64,000 nt of DNA from Pelomonas candidula (GCF_043555985.1 NZ_JBIGIC010000017.1:39153-103152); one strand, 5' to 3'; numbered from the stretch's first letter, positions 46,709-55,534 are shown. The notes: generated by a model from the letters alone, not told the origin. Numbers and translations: made by a program.

Positions 46709-47773
46709 CTATCGGATTTTCTCGAGGTCGATTCGTCCGCTGCTTTCGCGGACCTTCAGGCCATACAACATCGCAACGGCATTGGCAAAAGCGGCGTTGT
46801 CGCCAGTCTTGTAGACCCCGCTGATGAGGTGTTTTTCCTCCAGCACGTCGTTGGACAACGCGATTTTTGTTCGGCTGTAGCGGTTGAACTCGGCAATGGC
46901 ATCGGCGAGCGGCGTCGCATCGAACGATGCCTCGTGGCGCTGCCAGGCCAGCGCACGCTCCATGTTCGGGTGGTCCATCTTCGACTCGACGCCCGCTGAC
47001 GACTGACGGGCGTCGTACTGCACGGTCAGGCGGTCCCCTGGCTTGAGCGCAACGGCTGCTTGAGGACGCAAGCTATCCCCCCCCCCGGTCGCCGGCCGTA
47101 CGTTCACCTGGCCCTCGACAAGCGTCACGGTGAGCGCGTCTTCCTTCCGAGGACCATCCTCCAGGCGGACCGAGAAGACTGTGCCGACGGCAACCACTTC
47201 GCTGCCGGCCACCCGGACCACGAAGGGCCGCGAGGAATCCTTCGCGACCTCGAACAGGGCCTCGCCCGCGTTGACCTCGACAGTCCGCTGCTTTGGCCCG
47301 AAGTCCACGCGCGCCTGGGTCGCCGTGTTCAACAGCATCCGCGTGCCGTCGGCCAGCATCACCGAGCGAAGCTCACCAGTCGCTGTGACGTAGTGATCTC
47401 GCTCCCGCCATTGCTGCAACCCGACCACACCGGCCGTCACGAACACGCCCAATGCAGCCGCGCCAGCCCAGCGCCATGCTGCGCTCCGCGCCTGCTTGGC
47501 CTTGCGCTCTTCGCGTTCGCTGGCCTCCGCGAATGCCCGCGCCGCCTGAGTGCCCGGGATCGCCTGCCAGATGTCCGTCATCTTCTCGAACGCCTCACGG
47601 TGGGACGGCGAGAGGGCCTGCCAAGCGCGGAAGTCCTCTTCCATCTCCTGGCTGCGGTCAGGCCCATGAAGACTCGCGATCCACGCCGCGGCCTCCGCGG
47701 CGATTTCAGGCGTGACCTTCACCCGCCCACCGGAGCCCTGATGATCGTCAGCGCCTGATTCGGGATGGCTCAT
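46709..47773 (-). CDS. FecR-type anti-sigma factor/regulator
   Basis: A 354-residue single-pass membrane regulator. Residues about 20-75 form the cytoplasmic FecR_N domain (AAAWIASLHG, FRAWQALSPSHREAF). One membrane helix (AGAAALGVFVTAGVVGL) leads to the periplasmic FecR domain (GELRSVMLADGTRMLLNTAT, VNAGEALFEVAKD, VVAVGTVFSVR) and an STN-like C-terminus (DATPLADAIAEFNRYS). The start overlaps the sigma gene stop by 4 bp. It should relay receptor occupancy to the sigma factor. Confidence 0.92.
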   Translation of the reverse strand: MSHPESGADDHQGSGGRVKVTPEIAAEAAAWIASLHGPDRSQEMEEDFRAWQALSPSHREAFEKMTDIWQAIPGTQAARAFAEASEREERKAKQARSAAWRWAGAAALGVFVTAGVVGLQQWRERDHYVTATGELRSVMLADGTRMLLNTATQARVDFGPKQRTVEVNAGEALFEVAKDSSRPFVVRVAGSEVVAVGTVFSVRLEDGPRKEDALTVTLVEGQVNVRPATGGGDSLRPQAAVALKPGDRLTVQYDARQSSAGVESKMDHPNMERALAWQRHEASFDATPLADAIAEFNRYSRTKIALSNDVLEEKHLISGVYKTGDNAAFANAVAMLYGLKVRESSGRIDLEKIR

Positions 47774-48255
47774 GGGTACCAGCCATGCATCCAGCCAGCG
47801 ATCTTGAACATGGCCGTCGACACCTGGTAGTGCACCGTGCTGCCATTCACCCCATGCTTGCGCGCGATCTCCTCGAACGTCATCCCGTGCACGTGGTACT
47901 GCAACACCATCTGGCGCGTGCGCTCGTCGAGCCGCCCCAGGCAAACATCCATACGCTCGATGCATTCACGCCCCAGAACGCCGGCTTCAAGGCTGGGCTG
48001 CGGGTCGACAATCTCGACCTCCTCTGGCTGCACCTCGTCGCCACGGGTTGCCTTGACGCGGTGCGCATCGATGGACAGGTTGTATGCCGTTCGCATGAAC
48101 AGTGCCTTCGGGTTGTCGACGCGGTTCTTCTTCGCGAAGTCCATCAAGCGGATGCACGCATCCTGCATGAAGTCCTCCGCGTCCTGCGCCGAGCGTCCAT
48201 GCCTCATCAGCATGGCCTTCGTTTCGGAGAATACCTTCCGCCAGTCGATGTTCAT
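47770..48255 (-). CDS. ECF sigma factor (FecI-like)
   Basis: A 161-residue ECF sigma factor. Region 2 includes AEDFMQDACIRLMDFA and FMRTAYNLSIDAHRV; region 4 includes LDERTRQMVLQYHVHGMTFEEIARKHGVN. The start is the ATG of MNIDWRKVF. It forms sigma-FecR-receptor with overlapping coding sequences and lies 10 bp behind a transposase-like gene. Induction by extracellular ligand through the STN receptor is inferred from the architecture. Confidence 0.92.
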   Translation of the reverse strand: MNIDWRKVFSETKAMLMRHGRSAQDAEDFMQDACIRLMDFAKKNRVDNPKALFMRTAYNLSIDAHRVKATRGDEVQPEEVEIVDPQPSLEAGVLGRECIERMDVCLGRLDERTRQMVLQYHVHGMTFEEIARKHGVNGSTVHYQVSTAMFKIAGWMHGWYP

Positions 48256-48265
48256 GGCATCACCC

Positions 48266-49087
48266 TCAGGCCAACACAGGAGCGCCATAGGCACCGCCCG
48301 ACACCGGCGCATAGCGGCCGGACTGCAACACCAGTGCCTCGCGCGCCAGCTGCTTGGCTTCCGCCTCTCGCCGAAGCTGAAGATCAGCGCGCAACAGCCC
48401 GTCAACAACAAAGTCGAACGCTTCGACGGAGTCGACGAACGGGCCATGCCGAGAGATCGCCTTCATCAGGCGCTGCTGCATCCCGATGGCGGTCCGGTCG
48501 ACCGAACGGACAAGCTGCCGGTACGGTTCAGGCAGCGCAAAGAGCTGCCGAAATGCTGCTACGGATCCGCTCCATCGCTCCAGGATTCCCGGGTATTTTT
48601 GGCGCAAGCCTTCACTTGAAATTCCGGGCTGTAAGACCGTGGCCGGAACCCCGCTCGGCTCGCCGAGCATGCTCCGCATTTCGCTGGACATGGCGGCACG
48701 GTGCCGTGGCTTCACGGAGCTGAGCGCGGACGCCAAATCTTGTTCGATGGACGGGTACAGCGCAGACATCCTGAAAGTCGCCAGGAAAGCCGCCTCGGCG
48801 CCTCTGAGATCGCCAAGGCCGCAGCGAACGAATTCGACGCCACGGTCGGAAAGATCGCCGAACACTGCAGGCATCGTTGCGGTCTCGCCGTTCAAATTCC
48901 ATGCGCCCAATATTTCGCATTCGCCCCTGATCAGGCTGCCGAACGCCCAACAAATCGCTCGGTTTTCAGCCTGTTGCCCTTTGAGGGGAGGTGCTGAAAA
49001 CGTGCTGAACACAACCGCGGCATACCGCCGACAAAGCGTGCGGCGCAGCCATCTTTCTCGCTGCACGCTGGGGTCAAGAGTCTTCAT
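48266..49087 (-). CDS. Divergent mutator (IS256)-transposase-like protein heading the sigma-factor operon
   Basis: A 273-residue protein. The stretch LSDRGVEFVRCGLGDLRGAEAAF and the region around ECEILGAWNLNGE resemble IS256-type transposases. So do QKYPGILERWSGSVAAFRQLF and the helical C-terminus, which matches the mutator end. The usual CVDGLKG catalytic aspartate segment reads CGLGDLRG, so the DDE triad looks incomplete, and the protein is shorter than the usual ~400 residues. GAGGAG precedes the ATG. It ends 10 bp before the sigma gene, so it is co-transcribed with it, unlike an independent IS. No terminal repeats were seen. A domesticated regulator is possible. Confidence 0.55.
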   Translation of the reverse strand: MKTLDPSVQRERWLRRTLCRRYAAVVFSTFSAPPLKGQQAENRAICWAFGSLIRGECEILGAWNLNGETATMPAVFGDLSDRGVEFVRCGLGDLRGAEAAFLATFRMSALYPSIEQDLASALSSVKPRHRAAMSSEMRSMLGEPSGVPATVLQPGISSEGLRQKYPGILERWSGSVAAFRQLFALPEPYRQLVRSVDRTAIGMQQRLMKAISRHGPFVDSVEAFDFVVDGLLRADLQLRREAEAKQLAREALVLQSGRYAPVSGGAYGAPVLA

Positions 49088-49188
49088 CGCACTGCTCCTC
49101 AACCTGGATCGCAAGTGGGCGTGGTCAGCATCGTCCTTGGTGTGAAGGAGTCAGTTGCTACGGCGTCCTAAACATTAGTCGCCGACTT

Positions 49189-49219
49189 CATTTTGTACCA
49201 CATATGAGGGTGCACATAT
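49189..49219. repeat. Leader repeat upstream of XRE gene 1
   Basis: A 31-bp element starting CATTTTGTACCACATATG and continuing with GGGTGCACATAT lies about 30 bp before the first XRE gene. A near-identical copy sits at 49539-49569 before the second. It contains the palindrome CATATG and is likely an operator or promoter for autoregulation. Confidence 0.55.
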
Positions 49220-49245
49220 GCGCACAAATTTCGACATTCCAATGA

Positions 49246-49497
49246 ATGAGGGGAGAGCAAGACGCCCGTGTTGTTAAGGCAGCGGCAGCTGAGATCAAGG
49301 CGCGCCGAGGACACCTCGATATCAGCCAGGAAGAACTTGCCCATCGGGCCGACGTTCATCGGTCTTTCGTTGCGAAGGTCGAAGTGGGCAAGTCGCAGCC
49401 GTCACTAGCAGTCCTTGTAAGAATCGCTGGTGCCCTGGAGATAGACGCGGAGGAGTTGGTCAGCTCGATTCTCAAGCGCTGCAAGCGCGGGCCGTAG
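49246..49497 (+). CDS. Small XRE-type helix-turn-helix regulator 1
   Basis: An 83-residue Cro/CI-type protein made of one HTH domain: KARRGHLDISQEELAHRADV, HRSFVAKVEVGKSQPSL. It is about 70% identical by eye to the next gene, so the two arose by tandem duplication. No toxin or restriction gene is adjacent. Each copy has the same leader element. Confidence 0.82.
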   Translation: MRGEQDARVVKAAAAEIKARRGHLDISQEELAHRADVHRSFVAKVEVGKSQPSLAVLVRIAGALEIDAEELVSSILKRCKRGP

Positions 49498-49538
49498 ACC
49501 ACCGCAAGGCTCCCTGCGGAGCATCAGCATGCAGCGTT

Positions 49539-49569
49539 CATTTTGTACCCGATATGCGGGTGCATATAT
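49539..49569. repeat. Leader repeat upstream of XRE gene 2
   Basis: Second copy of the 31-bp element (CATTTTGTACCCGATATG, then GGGTGCATATAT), at nearly the same distance from its XRE start. A shorter half-copy, GGTGCATACATAG, appears at 49930-49942 beyond the second gene. Confidence 0.55.
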
Positions 49570-49595
49570 AGGATGAGAAACCGACATTCCCCAGA

Positions 49596-49844
49596 ATGGG
49601 GAAAGAGCACGACGAACGCATAGTCAAGGCTGCAGCAGCAGAGATCAAATGGCGTCGTGGGCGCATTGACATCAATCAGGAAGAATTGGCGCATCGCGCT
49701 GAGGTTCATCGCTCGTACATTGCCAGACTCGAAGTCGGTAGTTCACAACCTACTCTTGCGGTGCTGGTTCGTATCGCTGCAGCGCTCGAGACGGACGCCG
49801 CGGAACTCATTGGCGCCATCGTTAGACGCAGTAAGCGCGGGTAA
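49596..49844 (+). CDS. Small XRE-type helix-turn-helix regulator 2
   Basis: An 82-residue paralogue of the preceding gene: KWRRGRIDINQEELAHRAEV, HRSYIARLEVGSSQPTLAVL. The recognition helix differs slightly (SYIARLE against SFVAKVE), so the two may bind related sites. It lies about 600 bp upstream of the type I secretion genes and may regulate them; that is an inference from position. Confidence 0.82.
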   Translation: MGKEHDERIVKAAAAEIKWRRGRIDINQEELAHRAEVHRSYIARLEVGSSQPTLAVLVRIAAALETDAAELIGAIVRRSKRG

Positions 49845-50457
49845 CACCGCGCATTGCACGGTTCGCCGTGGAAGCCCCTGACATTCCGCCGTTCCTGGCC
49901 GACCTGATTCGGTAGGCCCCTTACATCAAGGTGCATACATAGCCTGGCGGCGGCATAGCGTGCAAATGCGCAGGCGAGATCACAACAGGCTGGCCTGAGA
50001 CGTTCACGGTTCTGGACCGAGGGACCGCAACGGCGAAAACCGGTCGTTGACGGCTGCCGGCCGTGATCAGCAATTTCTCGCACGAATTGGTCGCGCGTAG
50101 CGGACCGAATAGATCGCTCTCGACAATGTCTCACAGCGCGTCTGGGGGGCGTCTTCGACGCGTTGACTCAAACGCCGAGTAATCCGATCAGACCGGTTGC
50201 CCCCCCCAACAGCGATGCGACCGTGTTGTACTCCAGGAACTGTCGCATCGTGTCTTATGCCCATCTATCGGCTGGAGAGGAGAGCCTGGCGCCCCCCCGG
50301 GGATCTATCGCACGCGATTCGATCAAAAGAATGATTGATTTTCGGCAAGGGTTGAAAACACCTAACTATCAATCTGATTGCAGCTACATTCGTTCGGCAA
50401 AAAAACTTAACGCCGGTCAAGAGTCATCAGGCACGGCACTATGTGGGGAGGCAAAGA
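49845..50457. other. Intergenic stretch upstream of the type I secretion genes
   Basis: No confident gene is seen. It contains the third GGTGCATACATAG half-element near 49930 and long C-runs (at about 50201 and 50292). It should carry the promoter for the transporter operon. Confidence 0.4.
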
Positions 50458-52680
50458 GTGGGTGGGCAAGTCCAGGGTCACGGTCCAGGTGCTGACCTGC
50501 TCGGCGAATGGCAGAGGAAAAATGAGACTGGGCAGCGAACATGCGTGTTAAATGCGTTGTGCGTCGTCGCCAGGCTTCACCACATCGCAGCGGAGCCACA
50601 TTCAATTAGGCATGAGCTCGGCCTAGGCGCTTCTGAACCAGTCAGCGAGCGAGATCTTCTGACCGCAGCCCAGCGCATTGGGTTGAGGGCCAAGAGGTCG
50701 CACTCAACGTTAGAGCGGCTGAACCTCGTGCCTTTACCGGCCGTCGCCACCCTTCGTGATGGTCGCATGGTTGTCCTGGCGCAATGCGACGGCCAGCGCG
50801 TTCTCTTCGTTGACCCAACTCCTGTTGACAGTGTGCGCGCCGCACCTCCCACTATCGAGCCGTTAAAAGTGTTTGCCGAGCATTGGACCGGCGATCTGAT
50901 ACTTTTTGCCAGCCGAGCAAGCTTGGTCGGGGCTCTCGCAAAGTTTGACTTTTCCTGGTTCTTTCCCAGCATCGTCAAACACAGAAAGTTGCTGGGCGAG
51001 GTCCTGTTGGTCTCCTTATTTCTCCAGCTATTCGCGCTGGCATCGCCACTGTTCTTCCAGGTGGTGATGGACAAAGTGCTCGTGCACAAGGGGGCAACGA
51101 CGCTAGACGTCATTGTTATCGGCTTGACCGTGATCATGCTCTTCGAAAGCGTGCTCACTGTATTGCGCGCTTATGTTTTTAGCCACACCACTAGCCGCAT
51201 CGACGTCGAACTGGGTGCTCGGCTGTTCCGCCATCTGCTCAACCTGCCGCTTGCGTACTTCCAGGCTCGCCGGGTTGGGGATTCGGTTGCGCGCGTTCGT
51301 GAATTGGAGAACATTCGTCAATTCCTCACCGGCAATGCGTTGACGTTGGTGCTGGACGTAGTTTTCTCGTTGATCTTTATCGCGGTGATGTTCGCCTATA
51401 GCGTGCCGCTGACGCTAATTGTGCTGGCGTCACTACCACTCTACCTAATGCTCAGCTTGAGCATCGTCCCTGTCCTGCGTGGCCGCCTGAACGAAAAGTT
51501 TGCGCGCAGCGCTGAAAACCAGTCGCTGCTGGTGGAAACCGTCACTGGTATCCAGACTGTCAAGGCAAGCGCACTGGAGCCCCAAATGGCCCGCCGTTGG
51601 GACGAGCAACTCGCTGCCTATGTCAGTGCGTCCCTTCGAACCCAGACGCTTGCTCAATACGGCCATGAAGGCATTAACCTGATCGGCAAGATCGTCAACG
51701 CTGCCACGCTCTGGTACGGTGCGCACTTGGTCATGGACAGCCAGCTCAGCGTGGGCATGTTCATCGCGTTCAACATGTTCGCCGGACGTGTCGCGCAACC
51801 CATCATGCGTATCGCGCAGATGTGGACCGACTTTCAACAGACCGGTCTGTCGATGGAGAGACTGGGTGACATCCTGAACACTCGGAACGAACTGCCACCG
51901 CGAAGCGTCAGCGCGCTGCCGTATCTGCACGGGCGAGTCACGCTCGACGCACTGACCTTCCGTTACCGCCCGGAAGCGCAACCAGTGCTTCATGGTGTCA
52001 GCCTTGATGTCCACTCTGGGGAAATCATCGGCATCGTCGGTCGCAGTGGCTCCGGCAAGAGCACTCTAACTAAGCTCATACAGCGGCTGTACGTTCCGGA
52101 GAGCGGCCGAGTCTTGGTTGACGGGCACGACATCGCTTTGATCGATGCCGCACAGCTACGTCGTCAGATCGGTGTCGTGCTGCAAGAGAACATGCTCTTC
52201 AACCGCACTGTGCGAGAGAACATCGCCATCGCGGATCCGGCGGCGCCGTTGGATGCCGTCGTTCACGCTGCCAAGCTTTCTGGCGCTCATGAGTTCATCA
52301 CCGAGCTGCCACAGGGCTACGACACCATCGTCGGCGAGCAGGGCAGCAGCCTCTCAGGAGGCCAGCGCCAACGCATTGCCATCGCGCGGGCACTCTTCAG
52401 TCAGCCTCGCATCCTTATCTTCGACGAGGCAACCAGTGCACTCGACTATGAGAGCGAGGCCATCATCCAGAAGAACATGCGCGCCATCTGCCAGGGGCGC
52501 ACAGTCTTCATCATCGCCCACCGGCTTAGCGCCGTGCGCCATGCGAACCGCATCATTTCGATGGACAAGGGACGCATCGTCGAGATGGGCAGCCATGACC
52601 AGCTGCTGGCCAACCCCAAGGGCCTCTATGCGCACCTGTGGCGCATGCAGGCCGGCAACACGGCGGAGGCCACGGCATGA
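50458..52680 (+). CDS. Type I secretion ABC transporter (HlyB-like, degenerate C39 domain)
   Basis: A 740-residue exporter. Residues about 25-150 form a C39-like domain: TCVLNALCVVARLH keeps a cysteine, but the histidine motif reads DGRMVVLAQC and lacks His, with DPTP at the Asp position. It should therefore bind and not cut its substrate, as in HlyB. The membrane domain (VLLVSLFLQLFALASPLFFQ) is followed by Walker A GRSGSGKST, LSGGQRQRIAIARA and ILIFDEATSALD. The GTG at 50458 is chosen because GGGGAGG lies six bases ahead. The stop overlaps the HlyD gene start. Confidence 0.9.
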   Translation: MGGQVQGHGPGADLLGEWQRKNETGQRTCVLNALCVVARLHHIAAEPHSIRHELGLGASEPVSERDLLTAAQRIGLRAKRSHSTLERLNLVPLPAVATLRDGRMVVLAQCDGQRVLFVDPTPVDSVRAAPPTIEPLKVFAEHWTGDLILFASRASLVGALAKFDFSWFFPSIVKHRKLLGEVLLVSLFLQLFALASPLFFQVVMDKVLVHKGATTLDVIVIGLTVIMLFESVLTVLRAYVFSHTTSRIDVELGARLFRHLLNLPLAYFQARRVGDSVARVRELENIRQFLTGNALTLVLDVVFSLIFIAVMFAYSVPLTLIVLASLPLYLMLSLSIVPVLRGRLNEKFARSAENQSLLVETVTGIQTVKASALEPQMARRWDEQLAAYVSASLRTQTLAQYGHEGINLIGKIVNAATLWYGAHLVMDSQLSVGMFIAFNMFAGRVAQPIMRIAQMWTDFQQTGLSMERLGDILNTRNELPPRSVSALPYLHGRVTLDALTFRYRPEAQPVLHGVSLDVHSGEIIGIVGRSGSGKSTLTKLIQRLYVPESGRVLVDGHDIALIDAAQLRRQIGVVLQENMLFNRTVRENIAIADPAAPLDAVVHAAKLSGAHEFITELPQGYDTIVGEQGSSLSGGQRQRIAIARALFSQPRILIFDEATSALDYESEAIIQKNMRAICQGRTVFIIAHRLSAVRHANRIISMDKGRIVEMGSHDQLLANPKGLYAHLWRMQAGNTAEATA

Positions 52681-54140
52681 ACGCGACCACCGCCCCGATC
52701 AAGCCGGAAGTCGCCGACACCCCACGTTATCCACTCCTTGACCTACTAGGCCGCTACCGCGCCGTCTTCAAGGCGGCCTGGGACCGCCGCGACGAACTCG
52801 CCGGCCCGAAGCGCATGCTCGACGAGCAAGCCTTTTTGCCCGCAGCTATCTCGTTGCAGGAAACGCCGCCACATCCCGCGCCCCGCCGGGCCATCATCGC
52901 CATCTGCGCACTCTTCACCATCGCGCTGCTATGGGCGTGCATTGGCCAAATCGATATCGTGTCTATAGCGCAAGGCCGCATAGTCGTCAGCCAGCGCAGC
53001 AAAACCATTCAGCCGCTGGACACAAGCGTCGTCAAGGCGATTCATGTGAAGGACGGCGACAGGGTGAAGGTAGGCGACCTCCTCATCGAACTGGACAGCA
53101 CCCTGACTTCGGCTGACAGCGCCAGGGTCTCTGAGGAGCGCAGCGCATCGACGGCAGAGGCGCTGCGTAGCCAAGCACTGCTTACTGCGCTGAGCAAAGA
53201 CAGCACGCCTGCAGTCGACCAAGGCATATTTGCTGGCCTGAGCGCGTCTGATCGCGCGAACGTCGAAATTCAGCTGCAAAGTGAGTGGGCGGATATCAGC
53301 GCCAAGCTGATGAGGTATGCGGCTGAGCTTGCAAGGCGCAAAGCTGAGATTGCAACCGCGGAGCAACTCGTCGCGAAGTTGCAGACGACGCTACCGTTGG
53401 CTCAGCAGCGCGAGAAGGACTTCAAGTCACTGACCGATCAAGGATTCGTTGCGCATCACGCTGGGCAGGATCGCACCCGTGAGCGCATCGAGTTGGAACG
53501 CGACTTAGCAACGTCGCAGGCGCGCCTGGAGGAGGCAAAGGCATCTCTGCTTGAAGCCGAGCAAGGTTTGAATGCTTATCGCGCCGAGACTCTCCGTGCG
53601 CTGAAGGACCGTGAATCTCAAGCCGGCTTGAAATCGCGTCAGCTAGCAATGGAGGGCACGAAGGCCGACAAGCGCAACGAGCTGACCCGGCTGGTCGCGC
53701 CGGTGGCCGGCACGGTCCAGCAGTTGGCCATTCATACGGCAGGGGGCGTCGTCACGCCAGCGCAGGTGCTGCTGGTCCTTGTCCCGGACGACGGCGCGGT
53801 TACCGCTGAAGTGGTGCTGGAGAACAAGGACATCGGGTTTGTTAAAGCAGGCCAAGTCGCGACGATCAAGCTGGAGACCTTCCCGTACACCCGGTACGGC
53901 ATGGTTGAGGCGAAGGTTGAAAGTATCACCGCAGACGCAGTCCAGGACGAAAAACGAGGTGCAATTTTCCCTGCCATATTGGTGCTAAAAAAACCTTCCA
54001 TCGAAGTTGAGGGCAAGCAGATAAAGCTCGTTCCGGGCATGAACCTCACTGCCGAGATAAAAACTGGCACACGTTCGGCAATCGATTATATCTTGAGTCC
54101 ATTCAAGAAACATGCCCATGAAAGTTTTGTCGAGCGCTAG
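52677..54140 (+). CDS. Type I secretion periplasmic adaptor (HlyD family)
   Basis: A 487-residue membrane-fusion protein. A cytoplasmic N-terminus precedes one membrane helix (AIIAICALFTIALLWACIGQ), a lipoyl part (GRIVVSQRSKTIQPLDTSVV), a long coiled coil (about residues 170-320) and the C-terminal barrel ending YILSPFKKHAHESF. ATGA overlap couples it to the ABC gene. No TolC-type gene is next to it; a chromosomal one is presumably used. Confidence 0.92.
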   Translation: MNATTAPIKPEVADTPRYPLLDLLGRYRAVFKAAWDRRDELAGPKRMLDEQAFLPAAISLQETPPHPAPRRAIIAICALFTIALLWACIGQIDIVSIAQGRIVVSQRSKTIQPLDTSVVKAIHVKDGDRVKVGDLLIELDSTLTSADSARVSEERSASTAEALRSQALLTALSKDSTPAVDQGIFAGLSASDRANVEIQLQSEWADISAKLMRYAAELARRKAEIATAEQLVAKLQTTLPLAQQREKDFKSLTDQGFVAHHAGQDRTRERIELERDLATSQARLEEAKASLLEAEQGLNAYRAETLRALKDRESQAGLKSRQLAMEGTKADKRNELTRLVAPVAGTVQQLAIHTAGGVVTPAQVLLVLVPDDGAVTAEVVLENKDIGFVKAGQVATIKLETFPYTRYGMVEAKVESITADAVQDEKRGAIFPAILVLKKPSIEVEGKQIKLVPGMNLTAEIKTGTRSAIDYILSPFKKHAHESFVER

Positions 54141-54226
54141 ATTGTTTATCGATATTTCGAGTCATTTTGTGGATATGTGTTTTGGTGCATTTTCTGGCGT
54201 TAATTAATTGAGCTGCTGAATTCACT

Positions 54227-54454
54227 GTGAATACCTTAAAAATTTTCTTGACTCTATTCTTAATTGCTGCGATTGCAATTGACCTACTAATTGCAATATA
54301 TGTGGGATTTAAGGTTGCAACCAGCCCATTGGGAGGATTTAAATCTAAGGACAAAACATGGTTGATATCAATCATTGGGCGAGGAAAGCATAGGGCGATA
54401 GTTGTGTTCCTGTTAGTCCAACTTGTCGTTTTGTTCGCATACAAACTGTCTTGA
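54227..54454 (+). CDS. Small two-helix membrane protein, possible immunity protein
   Basis: A 75-residue protein in AT-richer DNA. Two hydrophobic helices are plain: FLTLFLIAAIAIDLLIAIYV and IVVFLLVQLVVLFAYKL, joined by a basic loop (KSKDKTW, GRGKH). The start would be GTG with only a weak ribosome site. It is 9 bp from the hydrophobic effector-like gene and reads in the same direction. Small membrane immunity proteins next to pore-type bacteriocins look like this, but no family is recognised. Confidence 0.5.
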   Translation: MNTLKIFLTLFLIAAIAIDLLIAIYVGFKVATSPLGGFKSKDKTWLISIIGRGKHRAIVVFLLVQLVVLFAYKLS

Positions 54455-54463
54455 GGTTAAAAT

Positions 54464-55534
54464 ATGGCTAATATTGTTGATTTCGCTGTGGTTATTATAA
54501 CGACCGCGGATGGTGCGGCCACTTTGAACTCATCGAACGGCGACTTGGCGGGCGATCTGGCGGTATTCGCGTCCGGCGCTTCCATCGCATCCAGCGTAGC
54601 GTCTTTCACGCCGTTGGGTGCGTTTATTTCTGCACCGGCAGCATTTGTTGCCACCGCTTTCAAGGTGGCAATCGACATTGACGACGGCCGAGGCATCGCG
54701 CCGGGAGACGTTTTCTCGCTGGCTGGTTCGGCAATTGGATTCGTAGGCGCGTCCGTCGCAATTACGGCGGGAGCGCCTATTTCCCTAACGGTTGCGGCGC
54801 TCGGCCTTGCTCTTGCGAGCGCGGGCGCAGTCGCAAACGCAATCGATGCATCTGGGGGATTCGGTGCATTCGTAAATGATGTGAGTACGGCCATCAGCAG
54901 TTTGACTGGGGGACCGTCAGGTGGAGGAGGTGGCGGTGGAGGGGGTGGCGGTGTAGGGGGCGAACCGTCGCAATACGATCCAACGGGTGTTATTTACAGT
55001 GGTGGATATAATCCTGAAGGAGTTTGGGAGCATCACTGGTATGACGACGGGAATGGCTCGACTACCGACCCATTTGCTGACTGGGATATCCCGGCATATG
55101 AGGTCCAGGTTTCGGAGGAGCGGTATTTCTTTAACGGTCAGCCCCACATGCGTTGGAAGTATGATATCTATAATGCGCATGACTACAAGATAGGCGAGCG
55201 CGAGTATAGTACTGAGGAGCAGCAGGCTCTTCGCGCGCCCCGAGTAGAGATCTCGGGAAATGCCGATATCAGCGTCACGTCTGCTAGCAATATGGACGCA
55301 GGCAAGGAACGCACCGACTCCAGTCGAAGTGAGTTTGAGTCACTCAACCTCGATCAGGCAAAGTATGTGCAAGATGTTCGTCCAAATAGCAGTGTCGCCG
55401 TCCTCAACACTGCTGATTCCCTCATTTCAGCAATGGCTTCATTCACTGCGGGTGGTGATGCCGCATTGAGCGGAGATCAGCTCGCTTCAATGGCAATGGT
55501 TCGCCCAGCAGATCTGTACGCCTCTATTGTCTAG
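54464..55534 (+). CDS. Candidate type I secretion substrate: hydrophobic glycine-hinged protein
   Basis: A 356-residue protein of unknown family with no Sec signal. Residues about 1-145 are Ala/Gly/Ser-rich and strongly hydrophobic (FISAPAAFVATAFKVAI, VGASVAITAGAPISL, ALGLALASAGAVANAI), like pore-forming or glycine-zipper segments. A run of 11 glycines with one neighbour block (about 151-166) acts as a hinge. The polar C-terminal half has a Tyr/Trp-rich part (EHHWYDDGNGS, RYFFNGQPHMRWKYDIY) and ends with a short hydrophobic secretion-signal-like tail. No RTX repeats were seen. It lies directly behind the ABC-HlyD genes, the usual place of a substrate. Confidence 0.6.
   Translation: MANIVDFAVVIITTADGAATLNSSNGDLAGDLAVFASGASIASSVASFTPLGAFISAPAAFVATAFKVAIDIDDGRGIAPGDVFSLAGSAIGFVGASVAITAGAPISLTVAALGLALASAGAVANAIDASGGFGAFVNDVSTAISSLTGGPSGGGGGGGGGGGVGGEPSQYDPTGVIYSGGYNPEGVWEHHWYDDGNGSTTDPFADWDIPAYEVQVSEERYFFNGQPHMRWKYDIYNAHDYKIGEREYSTEEQQALRAPRVEISGNADISVTSASNMDAGKERTDSSRSEFESLNLDQAKYVQDVRPNSSVAVLNTADSLISAMASFTAGGDAALSGDQLASMAMVRPADLYASIV

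Noticed and set aside
50200..50300. C-rich runs as a possible phase-variation tract
   Set aside because: They are outside any coding frame and not clearly in a promoter spacer, so there is no sign of a switch.
54914..54962. GGTGGAGG-type repeat tract as a possible repeat array or recombination site
   Set aside because: It is in frame and codes for the glycine hinge of the 356-residue protein; codons are ordinary glycine codons.
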